From positions 124,001 through 188,000 of the forward strand of contig JAKJXP020000036.1 of NCBI GenBank assembly GCA_022225965.2: a DNA stretch of 64,000 nucleotides, read 5' to 3'. Within the stretch, counting starts at the first letter, position 1; each line of letters begins with the position of its first letter. Source of the stretch: Diatrype stigma. Its lineage: Eukaryota > Ascomycota > Sordariomycetes > Xylariales > Diatrypaceae. The position numbers were made by a program, and so were the translations under genes. Positions 44,552-56,660 of the stretch are shown here, in pieces. The notes under the pieces are model-generated. The model ran no database searches and was not told the DNA's origin. It was given only the letters and a program-made list of their open reading frames with translations.

Positions 44552-44944
44552 GACCACAGTCGCAGCGCGTTCTTTATCGACTCTGTGGTTATCACTTCGT
44601 CCGTGACCTTGGATCTGCACCAGCTGAGCCGCACGATTGAGATTTCCAAGGAAAATAGCAACCGGCTTCGACACTACCCTGACAGACACGTGTACGTCAG
44701 CTGCATTTTATACCCCAGCGATGTTTCGGGTGCTCTGCAGGTTGTGCAACTCTTTCACGCCGATCAGTGGGAGGATATGAAGAAGGACACCCAGGGTAAG
44801 GTAGCCGAGGTCCCGGATTTCTTCCTTGACGAGCAGCCAGAATCTAGGTTGCGAGTATGCGGCATTATGATTACGGCGAAGATACACAAGGAAAAGTTTG
44901 GATTCTCGGTAATGCTGAGCTTTGAGGCCTATTATAATGAATAG
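44552..44944 (+). pseudogene. Severed C-terminal part of HET gene
   Basis: Same frame as the HET gene, beginning right after its TAG and open for 130 codons to the next stop. It has no good start of its own. The only GT-AG pair that would skip the stop encloses about 22 nt, too short for a fungal intron. Either a nonsense mutation, a sequencing error or stop readthrough. Confidence 0.6.
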
Positions 44945-45338
44945 GATGACCACGTGCGCAATAATGAAGCGGATGGCTGTGAGCAGTGCCCAGTATATGG
45001 TATGACAATACAATACTGGGCACCACTTAATCAGTTTAAGGAAATACAGAGCACTGCTTTGAAATGCTTAGACCATAGAAGTATTAACATAGGGTTAATA
45101 ATATAAATCGTATAAAATTTATATACTTTAAGGGACTGCCATAGACTTTTATATAATTCCTGGCTAATCCGGGATGAGTTTACGTGATCCTTAGGAGTAC
45201 GTAACACGGAAGCTTACCAAGTTAATTTATTTACCCCTGGCAATATTAAGTGAGTAAACCCTATTTCGAGACCATCATACAAGTTGATCAGAAGCTAATT
45301 CCAATAACCACAAGACTAATGTAGAATGCCAATAATCA
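44945..45338. other. Convergent spacer HET / flavin monooxygenase
   Basis: AT-rich stretch near 45060-45200. Probably 3' UTRs of both genes. Nothing else seen. Confidence 0.45.
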
Positions 45339-46903
45339 TCAGGTATGGAACTCAAGATCACGAGTCACATTTCCAAACATTGCGTATAACCAGTCGAAGG
45401 GAGGGTTCGTGCTAGGCCGCCAGGGCCCAATGCAACCCCACCTCGGCATGCGAGACCCTGCCACCTTCAGGTAATTCGAGGTCAGTCTAAACCAAGGGCT
45501 CGTCTCCGCCCTCGCCTCCTTCGGCGCGCGCGGGGTTGCCGTCTGCAGCCGCTTGCGCCCCATAAACTTCATGAGCCTGATGAACACCCAGATGCCATTA
45601 TCAGCGCCCAAGGTCCACGACGCATTGGAATACCCGAGCATATAGGCCAGATTCGGCACGTCCTCGATCATAGTCCCGTTCCACATCAACTTCTCCCCCC
45701 ACGCGACGGCTTTGCCGTCGACCTGAAGGTCGATGTTCCCTCCCATCTGGACATTCAGGCCCGTAGCGGTGATAATCACGTCGGCATCGACGGCTGTGCC
45801 ATCCTCCATCCGTATACTACCACCCGTGACTGTGTCGATCCGCCCTGTCACGACATCGGCCTTCCTGTTATGAAGGGCCTTGTAGAAGTCACCGTCCGGT
45901 GTGATGCATAGCCGCTGTTGCCAAGGGGTATATTTCGGACTGAAGTGGGTATCGTAGTCGATCCAGTCTGGTAGTTGTTCAATGGCTAACTTGCGCATAA
46001 GTTCCCTCGCGTTCTGGGGGAAGTAGTGGCAATATGAGACCATCATGTAAATGTACATCATGCCCCTTATGCGCTCAATGGCTCCCGCAAGGGAAAGTGG
46101 CAGGTACTTCCGTAACCATTGCGAGTTCCGACCGCTATTTGACGTCGAGAAAATATAGGAAGGGCTTCTTTGTACCATAGTGACGTGAGCAGCTTCTTTC
46201 GCTATTTCTGGTAGGAGGGTGATGGCGGTGGCCCCGCTGCCGATGATCGCCAGCCTCTTGCCGCTATAGTCGTAATTGGTTGGCCAGAATTGCGGATGGA
46301 TTACTTCCCCCTGAAAGTTCTCGATACCCGGGATCACTGCCTTCATTGGCGACTTATAGTCGTAGTAGCCTGTCCCCATGATGATGAATCGCGCCTGGAA
46401 ATGTTGGGATTCGCCTTCGTGGTCTACTTTGAGGTGCCATCGTTGCGATTTGGAAGACCAGTGTGCCGCGGTCACCTGGTGGCGGAAACGGATATGTTCC
46501 GCAACCCCGCGCTGGGAAATGGAGTCCCGGAGATAGGACAGGATAAGATGCCCCTCAGCAATAGGATGTTTGTAAGGCCACTAAATGAAATAGATGGTCA
46601 GCGGCTAGTAAGAATCCCCGTCTCGCAGCTCTCAAGCCGGCCGGCATTAGATCGGTATAGGGTGCGACTTACGGGGCGCCAACCAAACCCATAGGAATAG
46701 AGATCCGAGTCGGAGCGGACACCGGGGTACCTAAATAGGTCCCAGGTTCCACCGAAGCTGTCACGTCCCTCAAGGAGCGTGAATGTTGCACCAGGGAGCT
46801 GAGACTTGAGCCTGTAGGCGCCGTTCAGGCCGGATATACCTGCGCCTATGATTATAGCATCAAAAGAGCGAGTGGACTCCGGAGATTGTGGGGGAGCCGC
46901 CAT
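45339..46903 (-). CDS. Baeyer-Villiger-type flavin monooxygenase
   Basis: Two exons on the minus strand: 46903-46673 and 46580-45339, phase 0, GTAAGT donor and TTTAG acceptor; 490 aa. FAD-binding GAGISG is at 20-25. The class B fingerprint FQGEVIHPQFW (166-176, pattern FxGxxxHxxxW) points to Baeyer-Villiger monooxygenases rather than ordinary FMOs. The NADPH-binding GSGATA is at 191-196. The splice join gives YGFGWRP-WPYKHPIAEG, continuous in the family. These enzymes insert oxygen next to a carbonyl or oxygenate N/S using NADPH and O2. Substrate unknown. It has no signal peptide. It sits beside the copper amine oxidase in the same orientation. Confidence 0.88.
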
Positions 46904-48003
46904 TCTGATCTTGGGCTAATTGGGGACCGACAGAAAATACAATGCCCTGGGGCTCTAAATCTGGTTGAGACCTCCCTATAGTTATCGCCGATTTTCACGT
47001 CTGGTATTGAGCCGCCTTTATGGGATATCTGTTAAATCATAAATGTCGCTCTAGGTCGACAATGCTTAGGGGAGAAGGTTCGACGATTGTCGAGAATCTG
47101 CATCATGCACGTCGTCTACTCTGCACTATTGCTTTTATTCCCCTTAGGTCGGTGAAGGATGAGCGAGTCTGGATTGCCTAGGCCATTTAATAGGCCAGTG
47201 TTCCGCACTGAGACGGAAACATTTAGCCTCCGCATGTATATGTTAGAGCATGACGTGGACGCTGCCAGGACTGTCAACGATCTAACTAGACTACATAAGG
47301 CGATCAGCCATAGCTGCCTACTCTTAAAGACAAGGTAGTCTAGCTATCTATAGTCGCCCGGCTGGGGTCGCTGCCATCACATAGACCGATGTAGAGACGC
47401 ACGTTGAGAGCAGCCCCGCTCGATTTCTCTGTGCCGCTGGCTAATATAAACGGGATTGGCTACCTAGCTAAACCCCACAGCGTAGGATCATGATGGAGCT
47501 GGATCAGCCGAGGCATCGTGTCACGCATTGGCCCAGTGTGAATTGACACATGGGGCACTTGGTGATCACATATAGCCGTTCTCCGGGTATTATTATGTAT
47601 CTCCGAATGAGATACTCCGAGCGAGATGCTCCGAACGAATTGCTCCAGACAAGACGCTTCAAGCGTCACTTTAAAGTGGAAAATGTTGCTGTGCATCAAA
47701 TAGTCAGGGACCCCACCATGCATAGGCCTATGCCTATGTTCATGCTCCTGTTATATATGACTTGGGAGTCTTACGATTGAGTCAAAACACAAGAAGATTC
47801 TTCTCGGGGTTCGGGCGAAAAGCCGGGGTTTATTACGTGGATCGACAATGCATCTTGATATGCAATAGTTATAATATGGATCAATTTTGATGCTAAACCC
47901 TATTAAATACCAGCCATACAGACTCCCATACCAACAGATCAACAAGCAATTGCGGAGGTGTGTCAACGCCAGCCCCTCCCGCCCGGTCCAGCCTCTGAAT
48001 CAA
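46904..48003. other. Intergenic between BVMO and amine oxidase
   Basis: Promoter side of the BVMO and 3' side of the amine oxidase gene. Small open frames near 47460-47960 show no domain or coding bias. Four close variants of GA(G/T)A/C-TCCGA lie near 47605-47645 (CTCCGAATGAGA, CTCCGAGCGAGA, CTCCGAACGAAT). Confidence 0.45.
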
Positions 48004-50559
48004 TTAATGTCCGTTGGCGCCATTCGCACCGTTGGCACCGCTAGCGCAGCACCCGTTCCCGTTCCCGTTCGCGTGCCCGTTCGCGTGCCCGGTCCCGTTC
48101 CCGAAAGCGAGCTTGCTCATCTTGTCGGCGGCGTCGGTGGCGCCGGCGCCGCTCGCGGCGACCTGGCTGGGGGTGATGCTGTAGCTCGGGGGCACGTCGA
48201 GCACCGGGTTGTTGGTGAAGAAGTTGCGCGGCCGCAGCAGCAGCGTGATGGGCTCGACCGGCATCACGGGGAAGTCCTCGGGAGCCGGGATGTGCGTCAC
48301 GCCGAACGTGTGCCAGAGCACCACGTCGGCGTTGTCGATCGACTCTGTGCCGTCGCCCATCCACTGCGGCAGGCCCATCGACGGCTCGCCCGACGTCTGC
48401 GGCACGTGTCGGCCTGCTGGCCAGAGCTGGTCGTCGCTGTCTGTTCGAGGGGTTGAAAACGGCCCGTCAGTCTTTTTGATCGTCTTTCAATCTTACCCCT
48501 TTTTTTTGCTGGGCCGGGGGTACACAACGGAGTGAATGAGCAACTTACACTTTGTAACGTGCACAGCGTGCCTTGCAAAGCCCGCCCGCTTCCACACGAG
48601 CGAGCCCTCCTTGGGCAGCAGCGGCGGGACCTCGCGGCTGACGAGCTTGTAGCTCACCGGCTTGCCGCTGTAGGGGTGCAGCTTGTTCGTGTTGGCCATC
48701 TCCCACGTCCGGCTCGTGAAGCCGTCGTAGTCGGTGGCTGACTCGCCCGTCGTCGCGAGCTTCGTCCGCTTGCCGTAGAACGCGTTGCCGTAGAAGTTCT
48801 CGGCACTGCCCACGGGCGCGTCGGACCGCACCGCGTCCGCTACGAACACCGTGTTCTTCGGCCCGTCTATGTTCGGGTCTATCCGCAGGCAGAACAGGTG
48901 CTGGTGGTTGTGCGCGTTGACGCCTGTGTATCGTTCATCTATGGTAAGCCAGTGGTCCGAGCTGAAGGGACCCGGACAGGTAACGGGCTGGGAGGGCCTT
49001 TACTCTGCCCGTCCGTCGTGCTAGGATGGATGAGACTTACCAGGATACACTTGTGTGCCCCATCCCTTGGTATCTTCACCTGGGTTCATAGTGTAGGTAT
49101 TTAAGATGCCGGTAAGTTTGATCTCCGGCTGAATGGTTCCGTCTTGCTGTAAAATGGGTCAGTGACAACTCTAGAGGTTATGCTATCCGTCTCTGATCTT
49201 ACATGGAAAATCCACTGTTCACAGTTAGTACACGTTCTTCCATGCCAAGACATGCCGGGGAACTCACCTGGATAGCATATTCATAGTTGGCCGCAGTGAA
49301 GATCTGTTGGATGATAAGCTTCCTGGCCCGAGTGACGATCACGGACTCGTCCCGGAAGTCTGTGTGCTTGAATAGGATGCCGCTGTCTTCCTCGTGGATG
49401 CAGATGGCGTTCTTGATGGTTCGGATCTCGCCAGACCTTGTGGGAAACTCGGCATCGAGATAATGTATCGATCCCTTGCAGTCGCAACCGAGAGCAAGAC
49501 TGTTTGTCATGTATCCCGCACCGTACTCTCCCAGGTCGAACGCATGCTTGCGCTGATGGGGGTGTTCAGGGTTTCCACTGTGACCCCGCATAAGTATGGG
49601 GGGCGGTTTAGGGGGCCAAATGGCTGAGAACTTACTAAGGTACCACCATCTCCGCCAGGGACAACCGGTAGAATATGGGCCTGACAGTGCCCTTCTCGTT
49701 GTAAGTAATGTTGTTGAGCACGATTCCTTCTCGGTAGTTGAAGCCGATGTGGAACTTCCAGTTCTGCCACTCGATCTCTCTACCGGCCATCTTGAAAGAC
49801 ACGCCCTCAGGCTGAGTTATGTTGATGGGCTTGAGGTCCTTCCTGAAGCCCCCGGCTTTCTCGACTGCGGCCGGGTGGTAGTTGATTGGCTGGACTTTGT
49901 TCAGGGGCCGTCGCACCTTCGGAATGTCGATGTCAATGATCTCCTGCTTGACCGAGTCGAAGATAGGGCAGAAGTCCAAGGGGTATTGATATTGGCAATC
50001 ATCGGGGTGTGGCCGGTAGTACATCAATGCTTGCTGTAGTCTGACCTTGCTGCCATGTCGCTCGTCGTATCCGATAGTCCATGGGTCACAGTAGACCTTG
50101 TGCATATCCTCCTTCGGAACCCCGCTGATCTCACACTGCTCAATCACCTTGGGATCTGTTCGGCAGACATGTTCTACTGATTGGAGCTCTTCCATTGTGA
50201 TCTAGGATGTTCATTAGCCAACCGTCTGCCAGGCTCCATAGGGGACTTCTTACAATTGGCTGGAGTCCATCCAGGAGCTCCCATTTCGTTATCTTCCCTC
50301 CAGCAAGGTCGACCAGCCCATCGTAGACCTTGCCTTCTGGTGCAATAACAACAACGTCAGCTATTCTCGCCGGCCTTGGCGCAGTCTCTGGGCTCTCCAG
50401 CCATGCTGTCATCTCGGCCTTGCGAGGCTCGTGAAGTGATACGACATTGAAGAAGACATCTCCATGGGCCTTCTTGACGATGCCAATGGCCAATCTGATC
50501 TCTTCGAAGTCTAGAGGGTCGAATGGGTGTGGTAGGGTATCAATAGTGGCAGCAACCAT
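48004..50559 (-). CDS. Copper amine oxidase (primary amine oxidase)
   Basis: Seven exons on the minus strand: 50559-50254, 50201-49636, 49577-49268, 49214-49203 (a 12-nt microexon), 49146-49041, 48923-48549 and 48440-48004; all phases fit; 703 aa. The topaquinone precursor is Y389 in ANYEYAIQ, the microexon codes WIFH, and the next exon starts QDGTIQPEIK. Copper ligands: H440 and H442 (NHQH) and H608 (THIPAPEDFP). D305 in AFDLGEYG is the likely catalytic base. The enzyme oxidises primary amines to aldehydes, releasing NH3 and H2O2, so fungi use it to obtain nitrogen. The C-terminus is a Gly/Asn/Ala/His repeat tail with no peroxisomal SKL ending, and no signal peptide is present. Exon 6 could alternatively begin 15 nt earlier. 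Confidence 0.95.
49203..49214 (-). other. 12-nt microexon (WIFH) of amine oxidase
   Basis: Flanked by GTGAGT...TACTAAC...GAACAG upstream and GTAAGA...TTTACAG downstream. It supplies the four residues WIFH that complete the conserved stretch after the topaquinone site. Confidence 0.88.
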
Positions 50560-53500
50560 GTTGGCGGTTCCTATCAGGGTAGTACAAGTACAAAGTGTAG
50601 TCGAGTTGAGAATGTAACCCTTATAACGACGAGTATACCGAGATTACAGACAGTTTGCTTGGGACGCCCCTTAAGATTAAATATATACTTCCTCAACTTC
50701 CTGAATGCCTCTTGGCTGCCGCATTCGTCATGGTCGCGATATCGCGCCGTATCGGGAGCAACACTGCCAATTAGCAACTTCTATGTCTCATCGATAAGGG
50801 GTTCCCACCAACCCGCGAATTATAGAACGGACCGTTGTCGTTCCCAAATGCCTCTAAGCTGGCGATCTAGTCTTCCGATCGCCACTTATGATAACACCAG
50901 CGGCGATAAGCTGGACTCCCCAATTGCGGGGTATAGCCGCATAGACTTCCCGAAACCGGCATAAACTCTCGGGAGCTAGGCTCGTGATTGGATGTGCCGG
51001 AGGCTTAGCTGACATGGTCGAGATGATCATAGGCTGGTACCACTTTAGCTTTATCAACCCGGAATCGGGGAAGAAGGCTGCGTTATATCATATACGGCGT
51101 TGACTATCGCATATTCGTACCACATCAAACCATGCGCTTTGCGCTATCAGCATTGGCAGGTTTGCGCATCATGCCGAGACTCCAGAAGAAGATCCCGAAC
51201 CTCGTCCGTTGGGGAGCGAGATCGCTCTGAAAGGCTGGGTTGGGTGTCTGGTAGAGCGTTCTCGGATTTGTATCACAACAGCCAGCCAATAGAGTGGCTG
51301 GAAACCGACTATATACAATCTCTCCTGACATCCCTGCTACACCCCTATTCACAACAATCTTTCTGAAGCTAACTAGACCAACAAGGGTAGAGATAGTATG
51401 GTCCTATTACTTCTTATAATAAGACATATATCAGTAACATATCTTAAGATAAGCACTTCACAAGCGTTTATTCCATAATATTGAACACTAAGGATACCAA
51501 GACTAAGTGTTGGCATTGATGCTAGGCCGGTAGTTCAGAGCATCATGGAGCGAATCTCTTGAATATACCGTAGAAAAAGCCGTACGTTGGAATGCAATCA
51601 AACGAAACGCAAGCAATATAATCTACGAGCGTTTCACAAACACTTCATATCCAAGGCATCAATCAATAGGCAGCAGAGGTATTCAGCAAATTCATAGGAG
51701 AAACAACCATCCGCACCTGCAAGTTGTTGCGTACCCAGTGAGCCAGTGCTAATGCAGGAGGTTCAGCCACTGAAAGCCAATGTTGTCGAAGGGGGAGGCG
51801 AAAAATTAATCAAATCACTTGGATATGTGCCGTAGTTGACGATATAGTCATTGAACACGAGATATGGTGGTGAGGAAACACCGCGAGGGTAAAAGCATTA
51901 ACCAACAAAGGGGGATTCTATAGCTCTAGCGAGTTTCTATTAAAAGCTGGCTGAAGTTAGGATTAGATGGTCCTGCGTCCGGGTTCCACCCTGGGTTCTA
52001 GTCTAGATGCCAGTCCCGAAATCAGTCACGACAATCCCAGTTCTTCGGCTTCTTTTCCTCCATCAAGTCATATAGCAGCATCGGCGATATGTCAGAGCCT
52101 AGGCGTCCGTTAATCGGGCTGACGAAGGTAGTGTGATCCTTTGTCCGGCAGACCAAGTCCCAACCCAGGAATCATCATCGTCCATGAACAGTCGCAGTTG
52201 TGCGGCTCATACTTGATGAAGCCCGCCTCAAACCAGGCAAGGCCGCGGGAGTGTGTGCTGTTACAGCTGCTCGACAGGCCAGGTTGGTATGGCAACGGGC
52301 CAACTGGGTAGCAAGTCTGAACCCTCGGAAAGTATCCCGCTGATCAGGCCTTGCCTCCCCGGGTAGACGAACTAGGGAGCTGCCTCGTATGGGCCCACAG
52401 CGTATAGGATTCCTGCTTTCTTGAGCTCCTCGATTAGATGGCGAGCCATCTCGGCAGTGATATCAATGGCTTTCTGGAGCTGGTACGCCACTGTGTTGCT
52501 GGTTCTTGTTCTCGTCCAAGAAGTACACGGGATTGTTGTCGGCGTTGCTGCCCCCGTGCTGCTGAGAGCAGTGACAAGTCGGGATTGCATCCGTTGGGGT
52601 TGCACCTGGCACTCCCATCGTCGTCGACAGGGTATCAAGTCACACCTGACGTTCGCATGTATCCACGAGCCATTGTAGTCCACGTGGAAACGAGCTTCCA
52701 CCCGTGGACAGTCGTGGACACGGAGTGTGGCGTAGCGGCTTGCGTACGGCACTGCCATGGTCCAGCGCCCATATGCGCACCATCCAGCTCGGGCCAAAAC
52801 GCGTTATCGATCAGCTTCAAGTATATATATTTGTACATACTTTGGTAGCAAAATAAAGTACTCTTTGCAAGGCTACCACGTCCATACGTTGCAATGGCTG
52901 TGGCCACTTGCAACATCCATCCACGAAATACGGGGTGCCCGTGGAGGCTTTGCAATCCTCTTCATGAAGGTGCATCGTGGAGTGGATTGCCTGATTTGAC
53001 ATGACACTCTGGTCGTCGAGGGATCTTGGGCATAGGTAGGGCCGAGAAAGGCCAGCAGCAGAATTGTAAGAATCAGGTGAAGGAACACTTTGGTTCCAGT
53101 GTTGGATCCAAATACCTGCAGCCCTATCTGCTCCCGTCATGTTAGAGAGTGAAATCTTTGTGGGAAGCTCGAAGTCTTGTCTTTATGCGGCAGGACCACC
53201 ACAACCTTTATTTGATATGGCGGATGTTAAGTAATGCCAAGGTAGTTCAGAAGGTACTCACACGTCTTAATGGTAGGATGGAATGCAAATGTGCAGGTGG
53301 GTTACTCGCTATATCATAAAGTCCTTTTTCCTCACCATACAGGTGCTCTCTTCACATCGTTGATGATTTACTGCGTCTCCAGTACCCTATGATGGATTTC
53401 TTTGTCAGGATGAGATGTGGCGGAGGGTCTATGTAAGGTTTGAGTGCAGTGGTATCAGTGAGCACAGGTTGGGTGTTGTTCCCTGTTGTCCTATGTACTT

Positions 53501-54680
53501 GAACCCTGAGAAGTATTTTGCGTGCTACATTGCATATATAATAATAAATATTGGATTAATTGCCAAATCTGAAAAAGATACTTTAGCTCTAGTGGGCGGT
53601 TTCGGTAAACATTGATTCGGTGAAAGTTGTCACTCAGCAAAATGCATGTAAGTATCGTTGCCCCTTTTCTGCATGCTACAGTATCTATCCCCCAACAACA
53701 CATGCCCATAGCTAGACAAGTTACCTGATTGAGTATGCACAACAAGCCATAAAAATTTTCCGAAAACCTGAGGTTTAGATACCATGGTCGTACTAGATAG
53801 GCTGTGGCTCCGAGAGTATTACTGTGTAGATGGAAACCGAGATGGGTTTGTTAACCAGCGCAGAGGATGCATAACAATGAGCATGGCAAAGGAGTCGGTT
53901 TTTTCGATTTGTACCTTGATTGCCGCCCTGAGAAATCTGTGAAAAATGCGGCAACTCCATGGACCGTTGCCACAACATGATTTCATGGTTTCAGACTTTA
54001 GGTCGACATACTTGCCCAAATACATTGCACCAACATTACCATTAGCCGCTACAAAGGCCCTCGTACTTTCCATAGCCTCTTCATAGCTACGACCAGGTCT
54101 TCTGTCTTGGCCAAAATTAGCAAGTACCATTTTATTGAGTTATGCGATGCCTCGAAGAGTCTATATAGGAATTGGAGTACTTCGTAACATGCCTTCTATA
54201 TAGAGTAACGATCCAACAGGGGAGTCCTATAATAGAGTTATATTATGAGTGCTCCTAAGGCTTAAAGTATCCTAGGCGCCGTGGGCGTTCAGTCAGGGCA
54301 GTGCATGCTCGCGTCCAGTGGCACAGCCGGTCTAGAACTGGAGTTAATATTAATCCTGGTATGTCTGGAGCAACAGGCCCAAATACCTCGGCCTGGACCT
54401 CTGTGTCTGTATACTGATAGGTAGGATACAGTACCCGATATGGAGTCTGTACGAAGTTTTCGATCGCATCACTGGTCAGGAACTGACACGCCACAACGAA
54501 TGGAACAATACAGGAATCGTTTGACTTAATCCTTGGATTACTTCCCGAACGATATGGGACGGCTGAGGCCCAAAGGATAAGTATTGGGGTAGATTTACCG
54601 CCACCCCTTCTATATATTCCTGGCGCGGTCGCCAACAAGGAACGTGGGTATATTGTCAACAGACCTAAGGGAACGTCAAA
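50560..54680. other. 4.1 kb gene-poor region
   Basis: No gene I can support. Open frames at 52372-52797, 52817-53140, 53819-54130 and 54255-54659 (all minus) lack domains. One stretch near 53030-53088 (minus) codes a signal-peptide-like hydrophobic segment (LILTILLLAFLG) but starts at GTG with no good ATG. This may be decayed secreted-protein coding sequence. Confidence 0.4.
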
Positions 54681-55814
54681 ATGACGCCAGACAATGTCTT
54701 ATTATATGAAACTATCTACACCGCGTTGTTGGGAATCGTTACTCTGACTGCGCTTCCGTTATTCATCACAAGCTGCTTCGTGATTCATCAAAGGAAAGAT
54801 GCTGCAAGGCGCGGATTCGTATGGCTCAAGGCAGCACTCTGTTTGCTCTTTCTGTAAGTTCGATGGCGTCCTAGTAAATTCAAATGCCTGACTAACAACA
54901 CCAGGGGCGGCATCCTTTATACTGTTAGAATGATTATTTACCTTCTTGGACTGTATGGCCATAAATCGAGAGATTATAGCTACCTCGCGTCTATAAGTCG
55001 GCTTGCGTCTTGGGGCAATTTTCTCCTCGATCTTTGCTCTATATCGGCGCTCATGTCGTTCGTCGACATCGCGTTGGGGTTTCTCTACTGCTGGGATCGC
55101 ATGCGCAGGGCTAGGCCCAGGTTGCAATGGGCTTCATACACCTTTGGGTCTATTTTGGCCATTTTGAGTTTCACTGTCTTTGTGAAGGTGGAATCTTACA
55201 ACACCAGGTTATTCCGCAGTCTCAATGGAGGAGGCAGCCACGGCAGTCTTCCTGACTCCAACGAACTTCAGCCATTCCAATCACTGGCGGCCGCAAGGGA
55301 TATTCTACTGTGGGTGGGCTATCTTGGCCAATTGGCCTTGTCTGTCTTCGTGATAGCAGCTTCACAAAAGCTGCTTGAGCATCGCAAGGTACGTGTATCA
55401 TAATGACGCCCCCAAAAGCCGTAAGGAGGCACAGTCACTTTGACGACTAACCCCATTCTTAGAGCGCGGTGCTGCTGCTATTTGCCAGTATAATCGCCTT
55501 CGCTAGAGCCACATGGTTCTTGGTTGTGGCAGCAGCTTGGACAATTCCCCGTAGTTCCGGCCCTGGATCTTGGATCAATGTCTTGGATGGAATTTTGGAT
55601 TCGGTTTTCATTTTGGTAGCCCTCGCTCTTCTATTTGCGCTCGGAGCTCAAAAGGCCGGTGGTCTTGTGAGTAAAGTCCCGGTCCTCAGAAGGGATCTTC
55701 GAGACACGGATGGGCAGATACTGACTTGAGATAAAACAGTGGTCGAGGTCTATCCATCAGGATTCCATTGAAACCAATCCGCCTGCCGAATATGACCATG
55801 TCTACCGGGCATAG
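54681..55814 (+). CDS. Unknown multi-pass membrane protein
   Basis: Four exons: 54681-54853, 54905-55388, 55463-55666 and 55740-55814; 311 aa, all junctions canonical and in phase. If the last intron is retained the protein ends instead at 55729. Hydrophobicity suggests seven membrane spans: about 13-33 (LLGIVTLTALPLFITSCFV), 50-70, 90-115, 125-145, 175-200, 220-240 and 255-280. The soluble C-terminal tail is short and acidic. The layout (seven spans, short N-terminus outside) resembles fungal integral membrane proteins of the rhodopsin-like/Pth11-neighbour type, but I recognise no diagnostic motif and no CFEM domain. Function not assignable. Confidence 0.72.
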
Positions 55815-56660
55815 CCTATGTTCAACCTAGCCTCGGTGGTTACAGGTAGCTCGAGTCTCTAGCGAGGCCTGTCAGACGAGTTGAACGACGTCACCGGCAA
55901 GAAGAAGCGCAAGCGACCTTGAAAACCCGGCCTACCTAGCAGCTGCGGTGTCCAGAAGCGTGTCCAGATAGCGTGTGTCAATTGTCAGAGGTTGTTTCAA
56001 CGTATGTGTTGTATAGCCCATTACCTATTGTACCTAATGTCAAATACGAAATCATAATACAGTATAAAAAAACCAAGTACGACTCCTTTGGAAGTAATAC
56101 AAGCTCTTCCGGATACCCATGTGAATTGCGCGAAGAAATATATCAAACACCCCCTGTATCTGAGTGTGTAGGCTGGCTTGTATGTACAATACGCGGTAAC
56201 TAGTGATCCCTGGCAGCCCGGGTAGCACCACATACAGAGCAACGTCCACTGGAAGCCTCCCCACTTAGCGACATGCAGCCTTAAACGACAATCCCTAGGC
56301 GCCCCTGCAAGGCTGGCAAATCTTCTGAAAGTTCCGTCATCACATTCATCTCAATTCTCATTGTCCACTGAACATCTCACGACCTGGGCAATTGCTCGTA
56401 ATTATCCCGTGCCTTCAGCATTCCAGTCGTCAAACCGCACCTCGCCTTTACAACGCTAACACGAAACGGCGACTGTAATTGCAACTGCGACCGCGACCGC
56501 GACCGCGACCGCGACGGTAGAAAATCTGGCCTCCCCAGATTTCCCGGCACGTCACCTCCATTGACCTCTACAATGATATTACAATAACTAGAACGGCACC
56601 TTTCCCTTGCGGGCGTCTCGACATTCACATTACATTTCCCGTTTCCCGTTTCCCGCCACC
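55815..56660. other. Intergenic upstream of TFB2
   Basis: Promoter side of the TFB2 gene. Contains a hexanucleotide repeat near 56485-56515 (GCGACC units). No gene seen. Confidence 0.5.
56485..56515. repeat. GCGACC hexanucleotide repeat
   Basis: About five tandem GCGACC units, roughly 150-175 bases before the TFB2 start codon. Confidence 0.8.

Noticed and set aside
48924..48938. Alternative acceptor for amine oxidase exon 6
   Set aside because: Would add five residues before GVNAHNHQH; the downstream CACAG is better spaced from the branch site and matches the family sequence.
53819..54130. 103-codon minus-strand frame
   Set aside because: No domain; a possible intron would end it early. 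Too weak to call.
54255..54659. 134-codon minus-strand frame
   Set aside because: Its start would be only about 20 bases from the divergent membrane-protein start; no recognisable domain.
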